From Impatiens glandulifera (Eukaryota; Streptophyta; Magnoliopsida; Ericales; Balsaminaceae), in assembly GCF_907164915.1 (NCBI RefSeq), contig NC_061862.1, positions 33,006,628-33,070,627 on the forward strand: a stretch of 64,000 nt of DNA, given 5' to 3'. Under the pieces are notes generated by a model. The model was given only the letters and a program-made list of their open reading frames with translations. It was not told the DNA's origin and did not search any database. Of the stretch, positions 33,129 through 45,758 are shown one piece after another; position 1 is the stretch's first letter; the number at the start of each line of letters is the position of its first letter. Position numbers and translations under genes: made by a program.

Positions 33129-33621
33129 TATTAAGCTTGAAACAATTACTTAGCTTTCCGAGTTCTTGATACCAAGAATCGGGTTCTTGATAGTTGGGAC
33201 CGAGGGTGAAATTCTATACTCAAGCGCAACAGATATAATGTGAGAAGAGAATTCGAGGTTAAGGAGAGAAGAACCAAAGGTGAGAAGAGAAATACTACTA
33301 TAATACACCTAGTAATCCAAGATAGGGGTCCAAGACTGAGAGAATAACTTAGAGTAACAATTTTCACAAGCTTCAATTCATTGCCTAAAAAGTGGGATGG
33401 GCATCAGCATTTAAAGTGGCTGAATTACCCAAGAGTAGTCGGTTACAAACTTGTTACAACAACTTATAGAAATAACAGAATTCAATTTGATAGAAATATA
33501 AGAGAAGAGAAACAAAACAGAATTATTAAACAACAAACATAAACTCGCCCATGTGCACACTAGGACCGAGAAAAAGGGTGCCGGAAATATTTTAGGACCG
33601 AGGCCTTGATCGATCCTAACA
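33129..33621 (-). repeat. Gypsy element 5' LTR
   Basis: Direct copy of 31,301-31,794. On the minus strand it begins TGTTAGGATCG next to the GATTA duplication and ends before the primer site. Confidence 0.9.
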
Positions 33622-34660
33622 GATTATTATGTGATTCCCCCTTTCTCTCACCTTTGTAATGATTAATTAAGATATATCTACGTTACTTTAATATTATTTA
33701 GTTTAATTAGCTTTGACTGATAAAAGCTGATTTGGGTTCTATACTTGTGAGTAGTGATTCCCACCGAAAATATGATCATAATTAAAAGAATAACAAACGA
33801 GGGATGAATGAAGGAACGATCTGTGAACTCGATTTGTCCCCGTTTATACTAATCGGTAATTTTTTTGAATTATTAATAAAGAGTATATTCCCAACTTTTT
33901 TTTTACTGTTCAAATAAATAAAATAAATTATAAAATTATTAACAATCAATTCAATTTGAGTTCTAGTTTAATAAATTGAAATAATTTGGGCTGCTTCTTT
34001 TCTTTTTTTGAACAAAATTAAATAAATAAATAATATATAATACTAAGACGAGGGTCTGATTTAATAACTAATTAACTCAGTCTTTTTTTTGTCCATTTTT
34101 ATTATTTTGCGTAAAAACTTTTAATTTTAATAATAAATTATCGAAAATAAAGAATACATGTGTGTGGAAGTGAAACCAAATCAAATACATACAATATTTA
34201 TTATAAATTACAAACAATAAACTTCCTATCACATAGAAAAAGAGAAAAAAATGTCAAGCACAAAGAATGAGGTTCTTTTAAGTATGTTTAGGTAAATATA
34301 TTATTACCAACATATAAGTATGCATTATGCGTGAATAAATATGTGCTGACAAAATAATTATTTTGGTAATGAGTATTATGAGCAGATAATCAACCATTTA
34401 TGTCAATAAAATCAATTCAAAATATTGTCATTAATATAAATATTATCTTTTTCCAATATATTATATTCATAAATTAAATATTTAAAATTTTACAAAAATA
34501 TTGTTTTCTTCGTTACACATGTTTTCAAGACTCGTTAAATTAAATATATATTAATAAAAGTTCAATTCTAAAAACACAAATAATTGATTACAATATAAAT
34601 GAGAATTTTTTATTTTAAGATAAGTTAATAAAGAATTTCACAAATCATGTGATATCATAA

Positions 34661-35781
34661 GGCTACGTTTGGTATGGGGTATAATACTATAGATAAAGGA
34701 TTACATTATCTACAGGAAATTATAATAGTTGTTTGGTATATTAATAATTATATCTATAGTGTTATTCTAGTATAATTTATACCTTGAAAGAGGTACAACA
34801 TTGTAACTACTATCACCTGTTACAAACATATATAAGATTTAATAAAATTTAATATTTCTATTTTACCCTTTAATTTAATAAATTATTAAAATTTTAATTT
34901 TTTATTATATTTTAATAATAATACTAACCTATAACTAAATATTTATTTATATTTAAAATATTAATTTTATTTGTTTTTTTAATTTTTATATATTTATTTA
35001 TTTTGTAAGCAAAAATTATATTATTTTAAGTATAAAAATTTAATTGTGATAATTTTTTACACAATTAAATATAATAATTATTTTAAAACTAATAATACTA
35101 ATTAAAAAATAATATTCATATATATAATTAATTTAAAAAAAAAATAATTTCATTATTAATAAATTATATAAATTAGTGATATTATTATTATTTGATACAA
35201 ACTTATATCTATATAATTTATTTCTGAAGTTAATTTTTAATTATACCATTCAAATTTCAAATATTATTTTATTAAAATTATTATTATTTTTAATAATATT
35301 TTATTTGATACAAACAATTAATATTGTTATATTATACCAATATTTATAATAACACGTCAATTTTAATTAATATATAAATAAATTTTATTTATATAATTAT
35401 ATAATTTAAATTATAAGGAAATATATAAAAAATAATTCAAATCATATAATAATATTTTTATTTAAAAATATATTTATATGATAATTATATATTGTTATTT
35501 TTTGTATGAATTTTAGTATAATTAATAAAAAATATTATTTATATAAATATTAAAATAATTTATATAAATATAAGGGTAAAATAGTCATTTACACTTCTTA
35601 CTACTTTCATATACCACAAACCAAACACACAATAATAAAACCTATATAATTTATATATATATTTTATACTCACAACCAAACAAGAATAACCTATATAATT
35701 TATAACCTTTAATACCTCTTTACAATTTATACCCCTTATAACTTATACCTATATATTTAATACCGCGTACAAAACACTACC
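34661..35781. mobile_element. PIF/Harbinger-like element, copy 2
   Basis: Flanked by TAA at 34,658-34,660 and 35,782-35,784 and absent from copy A near 10,465. The left end is GGCTACGTTTGGTATG; the complement of the right end is GGTAGTGTTTTGTACG. Its right half matches the left half of copies 1 and 3 in opposite orientation (TATAAGTTATAAGGGGTATA and a GTTTGGTTGTGAGTATAAAA block). It is AT-rich with no transposase. Confidence 0.75.
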
Positions 35782-35926
35782 TAAGGGTAACAAATAGCAC
35801 CAAAGTATGAATTTGCACATATATATATATATAGTTTCTCTCTCAACTCTTTGTTGATTCTTATATACATTTATTTCACAACAACTAAAATAATGAGCTG
35901 CAAAGTCGCGTTAATTCAATTGTTAT

Positions 35927-35927
35927 C

Positions 35928-35990
<63 letters not shown>
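35927..35990. repeat. (AAT)n microsatellite
   Basis: About 20 AAT repeats. The matching site in copy A (about 10,600) has only about six, so it expanded or shrank after duplication. Confidence 0.95.
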
Positions 35991-35991
<1 letters not shown>

Positions 35992-37596
35992 TTATTTTCT
36001 CTCAGTGTCTTGTAAGAATTTCAAATATGTGTTTTTTATTAGATAAGATATATTAAATCAAATTAGAATACGAAACTTTTAAAAATAATAAAGAGCATTC
36101 AGTCCTTTCTTATTATTAGTGTAATATAAACTCATCAAATTGAATTTAAAAAAGAAAGTGTTTAAATGTGTTCAGATTTGATGAAATCAATTCCACAATT
36201 CTTTCAAATTTTCACAAAGTGAATGAGTCACATGGTGTCCTCATACTCTCTATTTTAACTAAGTTTTCACACAGTGAATGAGTCACATTGTGTCCTCATA
36301 CCCTTTGAGTTTTTATTTTAAAAACATTTTCACATCATCATGACAATACTATTTATTATACTCTTAATAGAAAGAAAAGAAAATTAAAATAAACAGAAGA
36401 ATTAAATAAAAAAATGAAAATATAAAATGTTAACAATTAAAGTTATTTACTTATAATTATTAATTAATTATTATATCTAGATTATGAATAATATTAGAAT
36501 ATATATATTATATTTAACACTATTTATTAAATTGAGTATTATATTTGTGATCGTGACACAATTTAATAATATTATAATTTAAGTGACAATAGTTTAAAAT
36601 ATTAAAATGATGAGTTTGAATCCCACAAAAATGCCATAAATCAAAATATATGGTAATGTGAAATTGTGTTTGGATTATAAATTCTAAAAAATGACAATAT
36701 CATCTTTTCCAACATCAATAGAAATCCTACTTTGACATTTTTAAAATCTCTAAATAAAATATACATCTTCATCAACTAATAACAAAAGACATATTATTCA
36801 AGATTTGGTTATTAATAATAACACAAAAACATTTCCAAGTAAAATATACTGCTTTTATCCAATAGTAAATATTTATATATTTATAAAAAGCAATTTACAT
36901 ACAAAAAATATCAAACAAGCTATATGACCCACCATGAAATTTGTATCTTTATGGTTATATAGAGTTAACTGTTTAGTCATTTTATCAGTTTTTATTACTA
37001 GATAAAACTAATATATAAATAACATGTAGGAATAATAAATATTGTTTGGAAGTAGAAATAATATTCATGGCAGGTTCAGGTTAAGTTTTGTTTTAGCTGC
37101 AACGCAAAATTTAAATATACCATAATTTATACAAACAATTATGTCTAACTTTTCCATTTTAATCCAAGTGAAAACAAAACTATAAAATTACATTCCTAGC
37201 TTACAATAAAATAAAATGAAAAACAAACAACTGGGCCTACCTTTTCCATTTTAACCCAATTGAAAACAAAAGTAATTTGAAGCCATAAAATTTTATTCCT
37301 AACTTACAAATAAATACTTCTGCACAATTTATGTATATAGAAAAATGATATATAAAATTAATTCTAAATCAAATAATTTGTCTTTTCTCATTTAAATCAA
37401 ATGAAATTTAAAGTTATTTGAATATAAAATCTTTATTATAACTTAATAATAGACATTTGATGTGTACATTATAAATTAGTTCAATTTTTTTATAATATAA
37501 TAAGTTTAAAATTTTGCAAAGATTAAACATATTCACAAAGAGATTAATAAAAATATATATAATTAAAAATCCAATAAACATCCCTAATAACCAACA

Positions 37597-38690
37597 TGTT
37601 GGGTCAAATTATTTTGACTAAGTGTTGAAATAATTTACCCTCCGATATTTTGATGATGAAATAATTTATGAGTTTTAATACAGGTGTATTGAGACAATAC
37701 GTTATTAGACTTGGATCTAATGAGGGTCATTAGACCGATCTTGATTTTCATTCGCAAAAAATTAGACGCACAATCTAACTCATCGGAGTTAGATGTGCAG
37801 TCTAATAGACGTGTAAATTAGACAGGCGGTGTAATAGGTACGCGAAATTAGACGTGAGTCTAATGGAATTAGACGCGAGTCTAATGGAATTAGACGCGAG
37901 TCTAATGGAATTAGACGTAAGTCTAATAGAATTAGACGTACAGTCTAACTCATCGGAGTTAGACGTGCAGTCTAATAGATGTGTAAAGAATTAGACGGAT
38001 GGTATAATATATACACGGAATTAGACGTAAGTCTAATAGAATTAGACGTACAGTCCAACTCATCGGAATTAGACGTGCAGTCTAATAGATGTGTAAAAAA
38101 TTAGACGGATGGTCTAATGAATACACAAAATTAGACGTAAGTCTAATGGAATTAGACGTACAGTCTAACTCATCGGAGTTAGACGTGTAAGTCTAATAGA
38201 TATAAAGAATTAGACGCAAGTCTATTGAATACACAGAATTAGACGTAAGTCTAATGGAATTAGACATACAGTCTAACTCATCGGAGTTAGACGTGTAAGT
38301 CTAATAGATGTAAAGAATTAGACGGATGGTCTAATGAATACACGGAATTAGACGTTAGTCTAATGGAATTAGACGTACATTCTAACTCATCGGAGTTAGA
38401 CGTGTAAGTCTAATAGATGTAAAGAATTAGACGCAAGTCTAATGAATACGCGGAATTAGACGTGAGTCAAATGGAATTAGACGTACAGTCTAACTCATCG
38501 GAGTTAGACGTGTATTCTAACATACTTGTAATTAGACGGGTAGTCTAATTGATATTCGGAATTAGACGGGTGGTCTAATTAGTGAAAGTTAGACGTGCGT
38601 CTAACTCCTTCATATTAGTCTGAGGTAGAACCGAAATTAGACGTGGCAGTCTAACTGAGTGGAGTTAGACATGCCGATCTAATGGTTATT
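37597..38690 (+). repeat. Outer element 5' LTR, left part
   Basis: Matches the start of the 3' LTR at 60,426. It contains the TTAGAC/GTCTAA dyad array. It is interrupted after GGTTATT at 38,690 by the inner element and resumes at 52,787. Confidence 0.95.
37700..38670. repeat. TTAGAC...GTCTAA dyad minisatellite (5' LTR)
   Basis: Dozens of TTAGACG words, often paired with an inverted GTCTAA a few bases away (for example TTAGACGTACAGTCTAAC), form macro-units of about 100 bp that include CTCATCGGAGTTAGACGTG. The same array occurs in the 3' LTR (60,580-61,800) and after the interruption (52,787-53,200). Confidence 0.9.
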
Positions 38691-39914
38691 TGATAGAAAA
38701 ATTAAGTAAGTTAATTTTGGAACCGGCTAGACAAACTAAATAGTTGTTAACTTTTATGTGCAGATACAGATCAAAACCGTATGAACCGGTTGGGGCATCA
38801 TAAACCGGTTGCTGAAATACTTCAAAGAAACCTGCTCTAAGTGATCAAGTCAAAGATCAGAGGAACCGATTTTCACTCTCTCAAGCGACCGGTCAGCAAA
38901 GACAAAAGTTCACATACCAGCCGGATCATACTGCACAAGAGACAAAACCGGAAAATTCAAATTTCAAGAGTGACGTAACATGACGAAACAGACGTGTCTT
39001 GAAAGAATAAAAGAAGATCAGATCCGATCGGAAGCATGCGAGGAAAGCAATGATGCTTTATTGATCTGAAGTTGACAACCTGAGGTGCATGTCCAACACG
39101 TGTCCAAATCTGAAAACCGATTATGTCATCTTACACTCAGAGCTGCCTGCATGACTGCCAAGTGTTGAGGAAGGTGAAGCGTGCAAGCAACCTCTCTGCA
39201 CCGGCGTGATAATGATCAACCAATCCAGAGGAGAGAGAAGAAAGTGACCGTTGGCTCTTCTCAACTATAAAAGGAAGATGAAACGTCTTCATTTAAGGCA
39301 GTTGTTGAGTTAACGAATACAGACGGAAAACGAATCATAAAAGCAATAAGTTAGAGAGATAAACTCTTATATTCCAAACCGGTGTATCTAAAACCGGAAG
39401 CTTTCTATATCTTGTTGTGTTGAGTTATTGTATTACATCAAAGAGTGAGTTGGTGTAACCGGCGAGTAGCGAGTTGGGCTCGACCGGCAGTGTTGTTGTA
39501 ACTATAAAAGTTAGTGGAGATCCTTCTCATAACCTGAGAAGAAGGGGTGACGTAGGAGAGTTTGCTCCGAACATCCATAAAAATCCTTGTCTCGTGTTCT
39601 TTCTTTCGCTTTCATTACTTACTTACTTAGCCTAACCTCAAACCAAATTAATCGTACTCCTTAAACCGGTCCACTCATATCCATAAAACCGACTCCTTCT
39701 AAAACATCATCTAAGTCGCATACGTTGCTTCAGACTGAAACAGACATTTCCGCCCTTGAACTCGGTTCAAGAGTCTGTGACAGTTTGTGTAGTGCTGAGA
39801 ACGGTTATAGTCTCTAATCGGACTATCACCAAAGTGTTGTGTGTGTTGTAAGCGGCCACCCTTCCCGAAACTGGAAACATACCCGGTCCTCCAAGGGTGT
39901 CCCCGATCCTAACA
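38691..39914 (+). repeat. Inner copia 5' LTR
   Basis: Starts TGATAGAAAAATTAAG and ends CCGATCCTAACA. Direct copy of 51,557-52,781. It is rich in ACCGG words. Confidence 0.95.
39266..39273 (+). promoter_or_regulatory. TATA box in the inner 5' LTR
   Basis: TATAAAAG, repeated at 52,132-52,139 in the 3' LTR. It lies about 690 bp before the start of gag and probably defines the U3/R boundary. Confidence 0.65.
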
Positions 39915-39916
39915 AG

Positions 39917-39928
39917 TGGTATCAGAGC
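39917..39928 (+). other. Primer-binding site, initiator tRNA-Met
   Basis: TGGTATCAGAGC, two bases after the 5' LTR. It is an exact match to the usual plant initiator-Met primer site. Confidence 0.92.
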
Positions 39929-39959
39929 GAGGTTCTTAGCACTCAAGCAACCGAAGAAG

Positions 39960-41812
39960 ATGGGAAGCATGACCCACAGCGACAAGCCATCAATGCTAAA
40001 CAGCGAAGCGTTTAGCAGTTGGAAGAAACAGATGTACCTACATCTGATTACGTTAGATGATGAGATGAGCCGAGTCCTGAAAGAAGGACCGATCAAGATC
40101 AACAAGGAGGCAGACCAATGGACAAATGAAGATCGAAGACGGAGTAACCTGGACAACCATTGCATGAGGCACATCTACAAAGTTATAGACGATAACACCT
40201 TGAATAAAATATCAGAGTGTGAAAATGCAAAGGAAGCCTGGGAAACGATCATTCAGATCCATGAGGGAAACGAAAGAACTAAGGAGAACAAAATCTTGGT
40301 GGCTACACAAATATGAAAACATCAGGATGAAACCGGGGGAAAACATGAAGGAATTCAGCAACCGGTTCACCAGTGTAGTCAACGAGCTTCAAACACTCGG
40401 AAAGAAGTATGACAACCGAGAAGTAATCATCAAAGCCTTAAGATCTCTGCCAAGCACTTGGGATATCAAGACCATGGTGATGAGGGAATCAAGCACCCTC
40501 GGGCAGATGAAGTTGCATGATGTGTTCGAGGATCTAAAAGCCTACGAGTTCGAGATCAAGTCTCGGATCGAAGACGAAGCATCCACATCAACCGCAACCA
40601 GAGCTTTGGTTACATCGGTGGAACCGGCGGTCCAAGTATCAACCGTTCCGGCTCCAGTCAAAAGCACCGATCAGATCACTGAAGATGTGATGGCGATGCT
40701 AGCTCAGAAATTCGGGAAATTCGTGAAGAAGAGCCAGCCACCATCTAACAATGATTTTAATTATAATTATGTAGACAAATCAAATAAAAGATGTTATAAC
40801 TGTGACGGTTTTGGACATTTCAGGTCAGAATGTAGAAAACCAAGGAGAGACGATAGAAAACCGGAAGGAAACTATCAGGGAAACAACTATTAGGGGAACA
40901 ACTATCAAGGCAACCGGTACCAGGGAAACAACTACCAGAGAAATAACTACCGGAGAAACGACAACCAACGAAACGACTACCGGAGAAACGATGATCAGCA
41001 TGCAAACGAAGGAAAGGAGATTCAGAAGGCGCTCATTGCATCCGACGGTGGAAGCGAGTGGGCATACTCTGATAATGAAGACGGTGAAGAGAGAGTAACC
41101 TGCTTCATGGCAAACGACGAAGAGGTATTTGATTTCTCTTCTGACGAGTTTACCAAAGAAGATTTGATTTCTGCACTCAACGAAATGGTTGCCGAGTTCA
41201 GAAACATATCTGCGTACATACCGACTCCGCTCGAATCTAAAACCGAACAATCAAATAATGTATCTGATAAAACATGTGAAATCAAAATGTATGAACCGGA
41301 TGAACTATTCTCCGATAATGAGAAGATAGTTCAACCGATAACCGAAACCGATGAACGAGCAATGTACGTCACGGCTGCGTGGGAGAGATCACGTCAAGCG
41401 GTAAAACAAATGTGTAACTATAAAAGACACCCTAAGTGTAGGTATGGTATCGGTTACGAACCAAATAAACAAAACGAATCAAAACAACCTAACGGGATGA
41501 AACTCACGAAAGACAACCTTCCATTCATAAGATTTGTCAAGAGTTCAAAAACCGAAAAAGACTTAAAACCGGAAGAAACACTTAAGTATGTAAGTCCTAC
41601 TGAATCGGAAAAATGGCTTCATCTTGAGAGAAGGAAAGTCAACCGGAAACCAAATAAACCAAATAAAACTCGACAACTCATCATAACATAAGGCATTCTT
41701 GAGCAACAGCCAAGAAGTTAAGCCAAATATTATAAAAACAGATACCGGGAAAGTGATCCGACTTATTCAAGTCTGGATCCCAAAGGGACTAATCAACCAT
41801 GGACCCAACTAA
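39960..41812 (+). pseudogene. Inner copia gag (UBN2-type), broken
   Basis: Structural protein of the virus-like particle, about 617 codons if unbroken. The ATG at 39,960 (MGSMTHSDKP) lies 45 bp after the LTR. The first half is the copia gag region (FSSWKKQMYLHL, EGPIKIN, AKEAWETI, PGENMKEFSNRF, LRSLPSTWDIKT). A zinc knuckle CYNCDGFGHFRSEC lies near 40,795-40,837, then a repetitive NNYQGN/NNYRRND stretch, an acidic region, and the conserved end QVWIPKGLINHGPN. Lesions: one extra base near 40,313, TAG at 40,891-40,893 in the NNY repeats, and a frame change at about 41,688. The outer gag is a relative. Confidence 0.88.
40891..41000 (+). repeat. NNYQGN-type coding repeat in gag
   Basis: Short repeats of CAACTA(C/T)...GGAAAC or AGAAACGA encode Asn/Tyr/Arg-rich repeats after the zinc knuckle. 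They keep frames open on both strands, which explains a spurious antisense frame here. Confidence 0.7.
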
Positions 41813-44800
41813 ATGTGGGTACCAAAAAGGTGTAAATAATTGTTTGTTGCAGGTTAGGAGGAGCAACCGGCTAAAGAATTCAGAATGGTACCTGGACAAC
41901 GGATGTTCAAGGCATATGACCGGAAACAAAGAGCTACTAACCGACATCAAGTACGAAACCGGAGCAATCATCACATTCGGGGACAACTCGAAAGGTAAAA
42001 CCGTGGGCAAGGGTAAGATTGTCCATGGTAATTTATCCATAAGTAATGTATTGCTGGTAGAAGAACTGCGTTTTAACCTGTTAAGTATAAGTCAAATGTG
42101 TGATGTGGGTTACAAAGTTGAATTTCATAAGAACTCATGTTTAGTTAAAAATTAGGATAATGACATTCTTTTAACCGGTAACCGGATGGGAAATATTTAC
42201 AAAGTTAACTGGAAAACTGATTTTGAAAAACCTGTGTGTATGTTAGCCGAAAATGATCCAAACTGGCTTTGGCATAAACGGTTAAATCACTTGAATTTCA
42301 AAACGATTAACTTCATATGTTCTAAAGAACTAGTTCACGGTTTTCCAAAAGTTAAGTTTTCAAAAGATAAAGTATGTGCTGCATGTCAAATGGGAAAACA
42401 AGTAAAATCATCTTTCAAAAGTAAAGGAAACTATCAATCTGAACGATGCTTAGAACTCTTGCATATGGATCTGTTTGGTCCGGTTAAAGTAACTAGTTTA
42501 GGAGGCATGCATTATACCATGGTAGTTATTGATGATTACTCTAAATTTACTTGGGTTACTTTTCTAGCTTCTAAAAGCCAAGCAACTCCAAACCTGATTA
42601 AACTGATTTTGAGAATACAAAATGAAAAATCTATTCGAGTGAACAAAATCAGAAGTGATAGAGGAACTGAATTTATAAACAGTAATTTAACTACTTTTCT
42701 TGACGACTTCAGTATTAGACACGAGTTGTCTAGTGGCAGAACTCCTCAACAAAACGGCCTGGCTGAGAGAAGAAACCGAACTCTCAAGGAAGCCGCAAGG
42801 TCAATGATAGATGATTCGGGTATTGCTCAAAAGTTTTGGGCTGAAGCTATCAATACCGCATGCTTTACACAAAATCGATCTTTAGTAACTAAACGATTTT
42901 CTAAAACTCCTTTTGAAATTTACTTTGATCAAATTCCAAGCGTACGGTATTTTCGAATTTTTGGTAGCAAATGTTTTGTTCACAATAACGGCAAGAATTA
43001 CTTGACCGCTTTTGATGTTAAATCCGATGAGGGAATAATGTTGGGATATTCAGCTGTGAGTAAAGCCTACAGAATATACAATACTAGGACTTTAACAGTT
43101 GAAGAAACCGCACACGTTGTTTTCGATGAATCGATTGAACGAAACATTGCATTACCCTTCGATCTTCACAACAGAATGGAAAATTTTAATATCTATTCTG
43201 ATGATGAAGAGGAGGTTCCGGTTTTTAGACGTTTTGTCAAGGACCAAGCGGTTGATGCTGAAACTCAGCCTGATCAAGCTGCTTTACCGCAGAAAGTTGA
43301 CGTTTCAGTTTCTACTGAAGAAATCGGTCGGTCTGACTCTGTTCAACCTACCGATCAGTCTAACCTTGATCAGCCAACCAAAAGCTTGATAGACACGTCT
43401 CGGATTAACCTCAGAAGGAATAAAAATCATCCTCTTGAAATAGTAATAGGTAATATATCCTCACCCGTCCGAACTAGGCAACAGAATTTGGATCACTATG
43501 AAAACTCAGCTTTCATATCACAAATTGAGCCGAAAAAGGTGGATGAAGCATTGTCAGATCCAGATTGGATCTTAGCAATGCAAGAGAAATTAAACGAGTT
43601 TGAGAGAAATAAAGTCTGGTACCTAGTCCCTAGACCGAAAAATAAACCGGTTATAGGAACACGATGGGTATTCAGAAATAAACTCAATGAAGACGGTTTA
43701 GTTACGAGGAACAAAGCCCGGTTAGTGGCTCAAGGCTATAAACAGGAAGAAGGCCTTGATTTTGAAGAATCATTTGCCCCTGTAGCTAGACTTGAGGCCA
43801 TTAGAATATTTTTAGCATATGCAGCTTTTAAAAATTTCAAAGTTTTTCAAATGGATGTTAAGAGTGCTTTTCTAAATGGTAAAGTAAATGAAGAGGTATA
43901 TGTTAATCAACCTCCAGGTTTAAAAATCCAGAACACGAAGATTACGTTTACCGGCTGAACAAAGCCATTTACGGTTTGAAACAGGCTCCAAGAGCTTGGT
44001 ATGATACATTGACACAATTTTTATTTGATCACAAATTCACAATAGGTTCGGTAGACAAAACACTTTTCAAATTTGAAAGAAAGGAACAAATATTACTTGT
44101 TCAGATCTATGTTGATGATATCATATTCGGATCAACCGATCCAAAGTTATGTGACAAGTTTTCAAAAATGATGACTGATAGATTTCAAATGAGTATGATT
44201 GGAGAATTGAGTTTCTTTCTAGGACTTCAGGTTAAGCAGATAGAAGTCGGAACCTTCATAAGTCAACCGAAGTATACAGCCGAACTGCTGAAGAAATTTG
44301 GAATGGATACATGCGCCGAAGCGGCCACGCCAATGAGTCCTTCCGTAAAGCTGGACAAAGATGATGATGGTCAAGCCGTTGACATCACATCATATCGAGG
44401 AATGATTGGATCACTACTATATCTAACAGCCAGCCGACCTGACATTCTATTTGCGGTTGGAGTATGCGGAAGATTCCAAGAAAATCCAAAGCAATCTCAC
44501 TATACGGCGGCCAAAAGAATCCTAAAATATCTGAAGGGAACTCAAGAAGTGGGACTTTGGTACCCAAAAGACTCGAGCTTCAATCTTATAAGCTACTCAG
44601 ACGCCGATTACGCGGGATGTAAGATTGATAGAAAGAGCACAAGTGGAACCTGCCAGTTCTAGGTGACCAGTTAGTCACTTGGAGCAGCAAGAAACAAACA
44701 TCTGTTGCAACATCAACCGCAGAGGCAGAGTACATAGCGGCTGGAAGCTGTTGTGCACAACTTCTCTGGATCCAACAGCAACTAAGGGACTTCGGGATAG

Positions 44801-45063
44801 AAGCCAAGGAATCTCCAATCTTCTGTGACAATACCAGCGCTATAGTGATTACATACAATCCGGTGTTGCACTCAAGAACAAAGCACATTGACATAAGACA
44901 TCATTTCATCCGGGAGCACGTTCAAGAGAAACACATCCGGCTGGAATATGTCTCGACCGAGCAACAAGTAGCGGATATATTCACGAAACCGCTACAGGAA
45001 GCTAAGTTCTCTCACTTTCGAAATATTTTGGGACTTACTAATCTTAATCAACTCATATCATGA
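41799..45063 (+). pseudogene. Inner copia pol: protease, integrase, RT, RNase H (broken)
   Basis: The domains follow copia order. Protease (41,799-42,152) has DNGCSRHMTG, an Asn in place of the usual Ser/Thr after the catalytic Asp. Integrase (42,186-43,100) has the HHCC finger ending CAACQMGKQ and catalytic residues in [15 protein letters not shown] and [12 protein letters not shown] (about 43,590-44,360) has [21 protein letters not shown] and YVDD at 44,108-44,119. RNase H (about 44,590-44,960) has SDADYAG, TAEAEYIA and RTKHIDIRHHFI. Lesions: TAG at 42,153-42,155, a missing base near 43,918 and another near 44,660. Otherwise well preserved, consistent with recent inactivation. Pol starts in a different frame from the gag end. 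Confidence 0.92.
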
Positions 45064-45669
45064 TTATGCATGAGAAACCGGGATATGTGTTCAGGGAGAA
45101 GCTCTCGCTTCTCAAACCATATTCAAATAGGCCATTAATAATTCAAAAATGCTAACCGGGAGGAAGTCTCCGGTTATGCCCGATCACTTCATAACTTCAA
45201 ATCACATGTATACTTACTATACGGTTGAAATAACCAGGTTGAAGTGGATATAATAAATCCAAAGTTGAACAAATGTTGACATAAATCAACATTTCTTCAC
45301 AATCAGAACAAAACATCCTACTAAAACAGGTCATGGAAAACCTCTTAGTACAAATGCATTCTGGTCTGATGGAATGAACTTCTCCGGTTAACCTGGGATG
45401 ACTGACTGAGTTTTCATGCATATTTTGAAAAATGAAGCCTGTAATAAATGAAAAACAGTCTACCACGATCAAGATGACGACATGTGTCCATCATCAAGAG
45501 AGGGAGACTCACATCCTGTCAACAGATCTTTGTCATCATTAATATCTTGGTAACAATTAGTTTCTGCCTTGGAAATAAACATTATTTACTTCAACAAGTT
45601 AAAGCCTATTAAATAACTGATGACATCATCAAGCATGCTTAAACCTATTAATCTAGCCGAACCCTTGGC
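45064..45669 (+). other. Spacer after pol
   Basis: About 600 bp without a supported ORF. It separates the RNase H stop from the first TATA-box-led extra ORF. Confidence 0.6.
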
Positions 45670-45677
45670 TATATAAA
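45670..45677 (+). promoter_or_regulatory. TATA box ahead of extra ORF 1
   Basis: TATATAAA lies 82 bp before the ORF 1 start, with a C/A-rich leader between them (CACCCTTAAACC...). The layout is that of an independent plant promoter rather than LTR-driven transcription. Confidence 0.6.
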
Positions 45678-45758
45678 CCACCCTTAAACCTTCACAAATC
45701 TTCACAAGATTACTATTCACAAATATCAGTCTTGAGATTAACATTCTCTCTCAAGAAC

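Larger units (their letters stand above)
31301..33621 (-). mobile_element. Non-autonomous Ty3/gypsy LTR element
   Basis: Two LTRs of about 494 bp flank 1.33 kb of internal sequence. GATTA is duplicated at 31,296-31,300 and 33,622-33,626. Read on the minus strand the order is 5' LTR (33,621-33,129), primer site, gag remnant, polypurine tract, 3' LTR (31,794-31,301). The LTRs start TGTTAGG and the outer 3' end is AACA. RT, RNase H and integrase are missing, so it depended on another element. By eye the LTRs differ at roughly 3 percent of positions. Confidence 0.9.
31251..37596. repeat. Segmental duplication, flank copy B, left part
   Basis: Counterpart of 6,891-12,226. It is interrupted by a gypsy element (31,301-33,621) and a Harbinger-like element (34,661-35,781), both missing from copy A. 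It lacks the Mutator-like element of copy A. It continues at 62,772 after the nested LTR elements. No gene is seen in the shared sequence. Confidence 0.9.

Noticed and set aside
39917..39928. tRNA-like sequence
   Set aside because: It is only the 12-base primer-binding complement of initiator tRNA-Met; no tRNA gene structure surrounds it.
40820..41250. 141-codon antisense frame with Val/Ser/Ile repeats
   Set aside because: Shadow of the NNYQGN coding repeat in gag on the other strand.
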